This document shows, in pieces, positions 58,429 through 64,000 of a DNA stretch of 64,000 nucleotides (the first letter of the stretch is position 1; each line of letters begins with the position of its first letter). Source of the stretch: Nocardia albiluteola. Its GTDB lineage: Bacteria > Actinomycetota > Actinomycetes > Mycobacteriales > Mycobacteriaceae. Location: positions 323,333-387,332 of the forward strand of contig NZ_JAHKNI010000001.1 in NCBI RefSeq assembly GCF_018860155.1, written 5' to 3'. Made by a program: the position numbers and the translations under genes. Under the pieces are notes generated by a model. That model was not told the origin of the DNA, ran no database searches, and saw only the letters and a program-made list of their open reading frames with translations.

Positions 58429-59901
58429 ATGACTTCCACGGCAACACTTTCGGCTGGTGGCGCCGCCGATACCCGGTGGTCGGCACGCATCTGGGGCATG
58501 CTGATCACCCTGTGCATCGTGCTGTTCCTCGACGGCCTCGACGTTTCGATGATCGGTGTCGCCCTCCCGTCCATCGGCAAGGATCTGCACCTGGGCACCT
58601 CGACCCTGCAGTGGCTGGTCAGCGGCTATGTCCTGGGCTACGGCGGGCTGCTGCTGCTCGGCGGCCGCACCGCGGACCTGCTCGGGCGCCGACGGGTCTT
58701 CCTCATCGCGCTGGGCGTGTTCGCCCTGGCCTCGCTCTCGGGCGGGCTGGTCAGTTCCGCCGCGCTGCTGATCGCTACCCGCTTCATCAAGGGACTGGCC
58801 GCGGCGTTCACCGCACCGACCGGCCTGTCCATCATCACCACCAACTTCGCCGAGGGCCCCGCCCGCAACAAGGCGCTGTCCATCTACACCGTCTTCGGTG
58901 CGGGCGGCTACTCCATGGGCCTGGTGTTCGGCGGCCTGATGACCGGGCTGGGCTGGCGCTGGACCTTCCTGCTGCCGGTGCCGATCGCGCTGGCCGCACT
59001 GGTCGCCGCGGCCGTCCTGGTGCCGCGGGACCGCAAGGCGGAGGAGGGCGGGCACGACCTGCTCGGGGCGCTGTTGTCCACCGCCGCCATGCTGCTGCTG
59101 GTCTACACCGTGGTCTCCGCGCCGCAGGCCGGCTGGGCCTCGGCCCGCACGATCGGCTCGTTCGCCGCGGTGGTGGCGCTGTTCGTGGCCTTCGTGGTGG
59201 TGGAGAACCGGGTCCGGCATCCGCTCATCCGGCTGGGCATCCTGCGCAAGGTCACGCTGGTGCGGGCCAGCCTGGTCATCATCGCGGTGGCGGGTTCCTA
59301 CTTCAGCTGGCAGTTCATCGTGACCCTGTACATGCAGGACACCCTGCACTGGTCGGCGCTGCACCTGGCGATGGCACTGCTGCCGGTGGGCGTGCTGGTG
59401 GCGCTGTCCTCGGTGTTCTCCGACAAGCTGGTCGACCGGTTCGGCACCGGCCCGATCATCGCGGTCACCACGATCGCGATGAGCATCGGCTACCTGCTGT
59501 TCCTGCGGGTCGACACGCATCCGTCCTACCTAACCGTCATCCTGCCCGCGGTGCTGCTGGTCGGTATCGGCTGGATCGGCTTCCCGTCCATCAACATTCA
59601 GGCCACCGCCGGAATCGACGACGACGAGCAGGGCCTGGCCGCGGGCGTGCTGCAGACCTCGATGCAGGTCGGCGCGGCGATCGTGCTGGCGCTCAACACC
59701 GCGATCATCAGCTCCGGATCGCACGGTGACGGTTCGCCCTCGGCGATGCTCGCCACCTACCGTCCGGGCCTGATCTTCGCCGGTGTGGTGTCGATCCTGG
59801 GAGCGCTGGTGGCGCTGACGCACTTCATCGGCAAGCGGCGGGTGTCGGATCTGGTCGTCGTGGCCGAGTCCGAGTCCGAATCGGAGCTGACGGCAGCCTG
59901 A
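58429..59901 (+). CDS. MFS drug exporter (DHA2-like)
   Basis: A major facilitator protein of 490 residues with about 13-14 predicted helices. The N-terminal half has FLDGLDVSMIGVALPSIG, with an Asp in the first helix, and the loop motif LLGGRTADLLGRRR. The antiporter motif C region reads GAGGYSMGLVFGGLMTGLGW. These point to the DHA2 group of proton-driven multidrug exporters. The acidic end (ESESESELTAA) is unusual and probably cytoplasmic. It is divergent from a MarR gene with clear operators, so it is likely induced by its substrate. The substrate is unknown. Confidence 0.93.
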   Translation: MTSTATLSAGGAADTRWSARIWGMLITLCIVLFLDGLDVSMIGVALPSIGKDLHLGTSTLQWLVSGYVLGYGGLLLLGGRTADLLGRRRVFLIALGVFALASLSGGLVSSAALLIATRFIKGLAAAFTAPTGLSIITTNFAEGPARNKALSIYTVFGAGGYSMGLVFGGLMTGLGWRWTFLLPVPIALAALVAAAVLVPRDRKAEEGGHDLLGALLSTAAMLLLVYTVVSAPQAGWASARTIGSFAAVVALFVAFVVVENRVRHPLIRLGILRKVTLVRASLVIIAVAGSYFSWQFIVTLYMQDTLHWSALHLAMALLPVGVLVALSSVFSDKLVDRFGTGPIIAVTTIAMSIGYLLFLRVDTHPSYLTVILPAVLLVGIGWIGFPSINIQATAGIDDDEQGLAAGVLQTSMQVGAAIVLALNTAIISSGSHGDGSPSAMLATYRPGLIFAGVVSILGALVALTHFIGKRRVSDLVVVAESESESELTAA

Positions 59902-59929
59902 ATGCTGCCGGGACGACCCGGTGCGAAAG

Positions 59930-59962
59930 CCGCGGTGGACGAACGCGATTCGTCCACCGCGG
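59930..59962. terminator. Bidirectional terminator between MFS gene and rmlC
   Basis: A perfect 14-bp stem pairs 59930-59943 with 59949-59962 around a 5-base loop. It lies between convergent genes, 29 bp after the exporter stop. Confidence 0.75.
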
Positions 59963-60019
59963 TGTGCGTCTGTACCGGTCGTTGCGGCGGGCGCCCAGAT
60001 TCGGCTGTGCGAGCAGGTC

Positions 60020-60580
60020 TCAGCCGCGCAGAGTCCGCAAGCCCGGTGCGGCAGCGTCTTTCGGGGAGCGGATGAAGTCGAGCGGCTGTCCGTTCCTGCC
60101 CACCGTCGGCCAGTCGATACCGATCTCCGCATCGAAAGCGTCGATATCCCGGTCGAATTCGGGTGAGTACTCCAGCGAGCACAGATACGTGACGGTCGAG
60201 CCGTCCTCGAGCGAGAGCAGCGCGTGCCCGAGCCCCTCGGCCAGGAATACCGAGCGCCGGTGCACATCGTCGATCAGCACGCTGTCCCACGCGCCGAAGC
60301 TCGGCGAGTCCGGGCGCAGGTCCACCACCACGTCCAGGAACGCGCCCCGCACGCAGGTCACGTATTTTGCCTGTCCGGGCGGGGTTTCGGTGTAATGAAT
60401 ACCCCGCACCACCCCCGCCGCCGAGGTCGAGGTGTTGACCTGCAGCAGCTCGAACGGACGGCCGACCGCCTTCTCGAATTCCGACGCCTTGAACGACTCG
60501 AGGAACACACCCCGGTCGTCGCCGCGCAGTGTCGGGGTGAACTCCCAGGCGCCCGGGACGGCCAGTTCGCGAATCTCCAT
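60020..60580 (-). CDS. rmlC: dTDP-4-dehydrorhamnose 3,5-epimerase
   Basis: A cupin-fold epimerase of 186 residues, third step of dTDP-L-rhamnose synthesis. Family pieces are FLESFKASEFEKAVGR, FELLQVNTSTSAAGVVRGIH with the catalytic-base His, KYVTCVRGAFLDVVVDLR, and YLCSLEYSPEFDRDIDAFD with the catalytic Tyr. GHALLSLED replaces the more usual GFAHGF wording but keeps the His. The ATG at 60580 lies two bases after the rmlA stop; a TTG at 60589 would overlap rmlA and is less likely. Rhamnose is needed for the linker joining galactan to peptidoglycan. Confidence 0.95.
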   Translation of the reverse strand: MEIRELAVPGAWEFTPTLRGDDRGVFLESFKASEFEKAVGRPFELLQVNTSTSAAGVVRGIHYTETPPGQAKYVTCVRGAFLDVVVDLRPDSPSFGAWDSVLIDDVHRRSVFLAEGLGHALLSLEDGSTVTYLCSLEYSPEFDRDIDAFDAEIGIDWPTVGRNGQPLDFIRSPKDAAAPGLRTLRG

Positions 60581-60582
60581 GA

Positions 60583-61482
60583 TTACCAATCTCGATTGTG
60601 CTGTGGTTCGGTCTCGTCGAGCCCGTGTGCCAGCAGGCCGAACAGGTAGTCGCCGTATCCCGAGCGCACCAGCGGCTCGGCCTGCCGGGCCAACTGGTCG
60701 TCGTCGATGAAGCCCATGCGCCAGGCCACCTCCTCGGGCACCCCGATCTTCAGGCCCTGCCGCTCCTCGATCGTCCGCACGTAGTTGGCCGCGTCCAGCA
60801 GCGAGTCGAAGGTTCCGGTGTCCAGCCAGGCGGTACCGCGGGCCAGCACCTCGACCTGCAGCCTGCCCTGCTCGAGGTAGGTGCGGTTGATATCGCTGAT
60901 CTCGTATTCGCCGCGAGCGGAGGGCCGCAGCCCGCGGGCGATCTCGACGACGTCGTTGTCGTAGAAGTACAGCCCGGGCACCGCGTAGTTCGAGCGGGGC
61001 CGCTTCGGCTTTTCCTCGATGGAAATCGCTCTGCCGTCGGAGAATTCGACGACGCCGTACGCGGTGGGGTCCGAGACCCGGTAGGCGAAGATGGCGCCGC
61101 CGTCGATCCGGTCGAAGCGGCGCAGCCGGGTGCCCAGGCCCGGTCCGTAGAAGATGTTGTCGCCCAGCACGAGTGCGGTGGAGTCGGATCCGATATGCTC
61201 TGCGCCGAGCACGAACGCCCGGGCCAGCCCGTCGGGCTCGGGCTGGACGACATAGTCGATGGCGATGCCGAACTGCGAGCCGTCGCCGAGCAGCCGGACG
61301 AAGGCGCTCGCGTCCTCGGGGGTCGTGATCACCAGGATGTCCCGGATGCCGGCCAGCATCAGCGTCGAGAGCGGGTAGTACACCATCGGCTTGTCGTAGA
61401 CCGGGACCAGCTGCTTGCTCACCCCGCGCGTGATCGGGTGGAGCCGTGTTCCCGTGCCGCCGGCCAGGATGATTCCACGCAT
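60583..61482 (-). CDS. rmlA: Glucose-1-phosphate thymidylyltransferase
   Basis: A nucleotidyltransferase of 299 residues, first step of dTDP-L-rhamnose synthesis. The nucleotide-binding motif is [13 protein letters not shown] at residues 5-17, followed by [17 protein letters not shown]. Metal and sugar-binding segments are [30 protein letters not shown] and [11 protein letters not shown]. The length is normal for the short RmlA type. The ATG at 61482 is preferred to a TTG at 61491. It lies directly upstream of rmlC; rmlB is 2.3 kb away on the other strand, and rmlD is not in the window. Confidence 0.97.
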   Translation of the reverse strand: MRGIILAGGTGTRLHPITRGVSKQLVPVYDKPMVYYPLSTLMLAGIRDILVITTPEDASAFVRLLGDGSQFGIAIDYVVQPEPDGLARAFVLGAEHIGSDSTALVLGDNIFYGPGLGTRLRRFDRIDGGAIFAYRVSDPTAYGVVEFSDGRAISIEEKPKRPRSNYAVPGLYFYDNDVVEIARGLRPSARGEYEISDINRTYLEQGRLQVEVLARGTAWLDTGTFDSLLDAANYVRTIEERQGLKIGVPEEVAWRMGFIDDDQLARQAEPLVRSGYGDYLFGLLAHGLDETEPQHNRDW

Positions 61483-61702
61483 GTCACGCAAGTCTGCCAG
61501 CCGCGCCTCACGGGCGAAAATCGGTCCGCGGTGCCGGCGCGGTGGCGGATTATGTTGGTCCCGATTCGGGCATAACTGTTGCGTAGGTCACTTGTGGCGT
61601 GGTCTTCTGAAATAGCACTGTGTGAGATGTCAGCGCCGACAACTCGCCGCCGGAACTTCGGCTGCTGGTAACGCGGCGCGTCCGGAGTGAGGTAGGTGCG
61701 CG

Positions 61703-62689
61703 ATGGCTGCCGTACGAGTAGACGAGATCCGGCCGGAGCCGGGAGTGGTGGTCAATCCGGACGGCGGCAGCCTGGCCTCGCGGGCGCTGCTGCTGGCCTG
61801 TCAGGGCGTGGTCGGCCCGTTCGTGCGGCACTATCCGGTCACCCCGCTGACGATGCCGCTGGCGCGGATCGTCGTCGACGGGCTGTCGGCCCTGCGGCCG
61901 ATGCCGCGCGGCATCGAGCGGGAACAGGTGCGGCTCCAGGGTTTTCGGATGGAGATCATCCGTCCCGCGGGCGCCCGCCGCGCGTTGCGGGACGGCGTGG
62001 TGATGTACCTGCACGGCGGCGGCTTCTTCCTGGGCGGCCTGGACTCGCATCGCCCGATCGCGGCCGCGATCGCGCGGCGCACGGGCCTGGCGGTGGTCAA
62101 TGTGGAGTATCGGCAGCTGCCCGGCACCCCTATCGCCGGTTCGGTGCGGGACTGCCTCACCGCTTATCGCTGGCTGCTGCGGCACGGTGCGGACGCGGGC
62201 CGGATCGTTTTCGCGGGTGACTCGGCGGGCGGATATCTGAGCTTCGCCACCGCGCTGCGGGCGGTCGAGTCCGGGCTGCCCGCACCCGCCGGGCTGGTCG
62301 GCCTGTCGCCGCTGCTGGATCTGGACTGTGCGGCCAAGCGGGAGTACGCGAATGTCCGGCGCGATCCCTACATCCCGCTGACGGGCCTGGCGAAGGTCGT
62401 CGAATACGGCGGGGAGGGCCAGGTCTCGCCCGTCGACGGGGCGCTGGGGACCCTGCCGCCCGCGCTGCTGATTGTCGGCGAGGACGAGCTGCTGCGTTAC
62501 GACTGCGAGCTGATGGCCCGCCGGCTCACCGCGGCGGGGGTACCCAACTCGCTCGAGCTGTGGCGCGGGCAGGTGCACGCCTTCATGAGCATCGCGCCGA
62601 GCATGCCCGAGAGCCGGGTGGTGCTGGGGCGGGTGGCGCGGTTCGTGCGGGCGCGGATCGAGGCGGAGGCGGCCGCGCGCACGGCGTGA
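61703..62689 (+). CDS. Alpha/beta hydrolase, hormone-sensitive-lipase type
   Basis: An esterase/lipase of 328 residues. The oxyanion motif HGGGFFLGG and the nucleophile motif GDSAGGYLS are clear, with the acid in GEDELLRYD and the His in GQVHAFMS. The N-terminal 60 residues form the cap region. Such enzymes cut short- to medium-chain esters; several mycobacterial Lip proteins belong here. No signal peptide is visible, so it is probably cytoplasmic or membrane-associated. It stands alone, ending at a bidirectional terminator, and its link to rhamnose synthesis is only by position. Confidence 0.92.
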   Translation: MAAVRVDEIRPEPGVVVNPDGGSLASRALLLACQGVVGPFVRHYPVTPLTMPLARIVVDGLSALRPMPRGIEREQVRLQGFRMEIIRPAGARRALRDGVVMYLHGGGFFLGGLDSHRPIAAAIARRTGLAVVNVEYRQLPGTPIAGSVRDCLTAYRWLLRHGADAGRIVFAGDSAGGYLSFATALRAVESGLPAPAGLVGLSPLLDLDCAAKREYANVRRDPYIPLTGLAKVVEYGGEGQVSPVDGALGTLPPALLIVGEDELLRYDCELMARRLTAAGVPNSLELWRGQVHAFMSIAPSMPESRVVLGRVARFVRARIEAEAAARTA

Positions 62690-62709
62690 GCCGGGCGCGC
62701 TGGAACACG

Positions 62710-62741
62710 ACGACCCCCGCACCGTGCGGTGCGGGGGTCGT
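62710..62741. terminator. Bidirectional terminator between hydrolase and secreted-protein genes
   Basis: A perfect 14-bp stem pairs 62710-62723 with 62728-62741 around a 4-base loop. It lies between convergent genes, 13 bp before the end of the minus-strand gene. Confidence 0.8.
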
Positions 62742-62753
62742 AGCGTGCGGAAA

Positions 62754-63464
62754 TTACTTCGCCGGGGTGAAGGGCGCGTTGATGGTGGTGAAGTACTGGA
62801 CCGCGGCCAGGATGGCGACCGGGGCGGTCACCAGCAGCTGACCGGCCAGGGTGCCCAGGGCGCCGACGGCGATGATGCCACCGAGGCAGCCGATCGCGGC
62901 GGCCGGGATGAAGGCGCCGAACAGGCCGACGATCGCGGCCGCGGAGACGGTCGCACCGGCGATGCCGCCGAGGATGCAGCCGACGGCGCCGCCGGACAGG
63001 CCGCCGACCAGGGTGCCGACGGTGGCGCCGGTGGCGATGGTGTCCTTGAGCCGGTTCCAGGCGGCCTGCTCACGGTCGTAAGGGGTCTTCCAGGGGGCGG
63101 TGTTCTGGTACGGCAGGTCGACCGGCTTGTAGACCGCGTGGGCCACGTCGAACTGCGGGGTCAGCGTGGCGGTGTGGTCGGCGATGTCCGCCGCGATCGG
63201 GAACTCGAAGTTGTCGACGCGGAACTTGAGGTCGGTGCCGGCCAGGGTGGTGCCGTTGGCGGCCTTGATCTTGAAGACCCCGTTCTCCACATCCATGGAG
63301 CCCGCGTCGGTCTTGATGATCGTGGAGGTCTTGGTGGTGGTGGCCTTGTAGTCGACCGCGCCGTTGGCGGCGGCCGGGGCCGGGGCAGCGTTCGCGGTGC
63401 CCGCGGCGATGCCGAGCGCGGCGATCAGCATGGCCGACGTCGCGGCGAATTTCCTCATCATCAT
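62754..63464 (-). CDS. Secreted protein with Gly/Ala-rich membrane-active C-terminus
   Basis: A 236-residue protein with a clean signal peptide (FAATSAMLIAALGIAAGTANA, cleavage before APAPA). The central part (about 40-130) looks like a beta-rich domain (MDVENGVFKIKAANGTTLAG, KFRVDNFEFPIAADI). The C-terminal 90 residues are Gly/Ala-rich and hydrophobic with glycine-zipper spacing (GATVGTLVGGLSGGAVG, then IAGATVSAAAIVGLFGAF) and two cysteines. Similar secreted proteins are, as I recall, frequent and unassigned in Nocardia. Three ATG codons stand in tandem at the start; the first is used here. It is divergent from rmlB. A membrane-inserting or pore role is speculation. Confidence 0.78.
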   Translation of the reverse strand: MMMRKFAATSAMLIAALGIAAGTANAAPAPAAANGAVDYKATTTKTSTIIKTDAGSMDVENGVFKIKAANGTTLAGTDLKFRVDNFEFPIAADIADHTATLTPQFDVAHAVYKPVDLPYQNTAPWKTPYDREQAAWNRLKDTIATGATVGTLVGGLSGGAVGCILGGIAGATVSAAAIVGLFGAFIPAAAIGCLGGIIAVGALGTLAGQLLVTAPVAILAAVQYFTTINAPFTPAK

Positions 63465-63776
63465 TTTTGGTGGAACCTCGGGGTTTTGTTTCGGGGGGAC
63501 GAGAGAAATCGAAATGGAGATCAGCTAACGCGCGGTGAATCAACTGTGACCGTTCATTCAAATTCTGTTCACCACGGTGTACTTGTGGTCTGTGATATCG
63601 CGGAAACACGCAGTCCGCGTGTGGTTTTCGGCGAGGATCAAACCGACCTCCCAGTAGTGACTGTGTCGAACATCACAGTCCATGAAAGGATTCCTTGCCC
63701 AAATGGTGATCTGCATCGCGTAATAGCCGATGCCGATGGACAGGATGCCCGAGCTCGCCAATTAGGGTGGACGCTC
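63465..63776. other. Divergent promoter region of secreted-protein gene and rmlB
   Basis: This 312-bp gap is AT-richer than its surroundings. It holds a CRP/GlxR-like palindrome at 63662-63677 and several TTCA-containing repeats (CGTTCATTCAAATTCTGTTC around 63552). No gene is recognised; short minus-strand frames here lack coding character. Confidence 0.5.
63662..63677. promoter_or_regulatory. Putative CRP/GlxR-type binding site upstream of rmlB
   Basis: TGTGTCGAACATCACA fits the pattern TGTG-N8-CACA of cAMP-receptor-type regulators in mycolate-containing actinobacteria. The flanks extend the dyad by one GA/TC step (GACTGTG and CACAGTC). It lies about 100 bp upstream of the rmlB start. Confidence 0.5.
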
Positions 63777-64000
63777 ATGCGAGTGCTCGTAACCGGGGGC
63801 GCCGGATTCATCGGCGCCAACTTCGTCCATCAGACCGTCGCCGAACGGCCCGATATCGGGATTGTCGTGCTCGACGCGCTCACCTACGCGGGCAGCCGGG
63901 CATCGCTCGACCCGATCGCGGACCGCATCGAGTTCGTGCACGGCGACATCGCCGACCAGGAATTGGTCGACCGGCTCGTCGGCGGCGTGGACGCGGTCGT
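63777..64000 (+). CDS. rmlB: dTDP-glucose 4,6-dehydratase, N-terminal part
   Basis: The first 74 codons of an extended short-chain dehydrogenase, cut by the window edge. The NAD-binding motif TGGAGFIGANFV is at residues 6-17, followed by VVLDALTYAGSRASL and IEFVHGDIAD, the characteristic start of RmlB. It carries out the second step of dTDP-L-rhamnose synthesis. AGGGTGG precedes the ATG. The catalytic Tyr-Lys pair would lie beyond the window. rmlA and rmlC sit 2.3 kb away on the opposite strand, so the pathway is split over at least two transcripts here. Confidence 0.93.
   Translation, partial: MRVLVTGGAGFIGANFVHQTVAERPDIGIVVLDALTYAGSRASLDPIADRIEFVHGDIADQELVDRLVGGVDAV

Overview
The window looks like a chromosomal segment of a mycolic-acid-bearing actinomycete, most likely Nocardia or a close relative. 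The DNA is strongly GC-rich, GTG starts are frequent, and most of the genes build the arabinogalactan-mycolate cell envelope in an order close to that of the Mycobacterium tuberculosis region Rv3789-Rv3811. I could run no searches; family names rest on motifs and remembered orthologues.

Left end (1-10.3 kb): a secreted amidase-type protein (cut by the window edge) diverges from a SpoIID/LytB-domain protein. An accessory stretch follows: cupin, GlxA-type AraC regulator, MarR regulator with a divergent EamA exporter, an NAD(P)-binding oxidoreductase, a TipA-like MerR regulator and two related Pro/Gln-rich membrane proteins. Palindromic operators are visible at the MarR/EamA and MerR promoters.

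Galactan and mycolate block (11.7-38.2 kb, plus strand): glf, glfT2, a PAP2 phosphatase, the UbiA-type decaprenyl-phosphate phosphoribosyltransferase and aftB make and extend the arabinogalactan precursor. A run of mycolyltransferases follows: four intact genes (one with LGFP repeats) and one clearly decayed copy. A DUF732-type lipoprotein, an Rv3802-like cutinase-family hydrolase and an F420-type LLM oxidoreductase lead into fadD32, pks13 and accD4, which carry out the final Claisen condensation of mycolic acid synthesis.

Arabinan block (38.7-51.6 kb, minus strand, converging on the first block): dprE1 and dprE2 make decaprenyl-phosphoryl-arabinose, and aftA plus two Emb arabinosyltransferases use it. 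A MazEF-type toxin-antitoxin pair lies on the opposite strand between dprE2 and aftA. A GtrA-family gene (Rv3789-like) is divergent from dprE1. A cluster of DnaA-box-like sequences sits between aftA and the first emb gene.

Right end (51.7-64 kb): a flavin/PPOx-like protein, a molybdopterin oxidoreductase, a small unknown protein, a DUF4282 membrane protein, a helix-turn-helix/DUF5753 regulator, a 114-bp tandem duplication, a MarR regulator divergent from an MFS exporter (with paired operators), then rmlC and rmlA, an alpha/beta hydrolase, a secreted protein and the start of rmlB. The rml genes supply dTDP-rhamnose for the linker between peptidoglycan and galactan, so they belong functionally with the central blocks.
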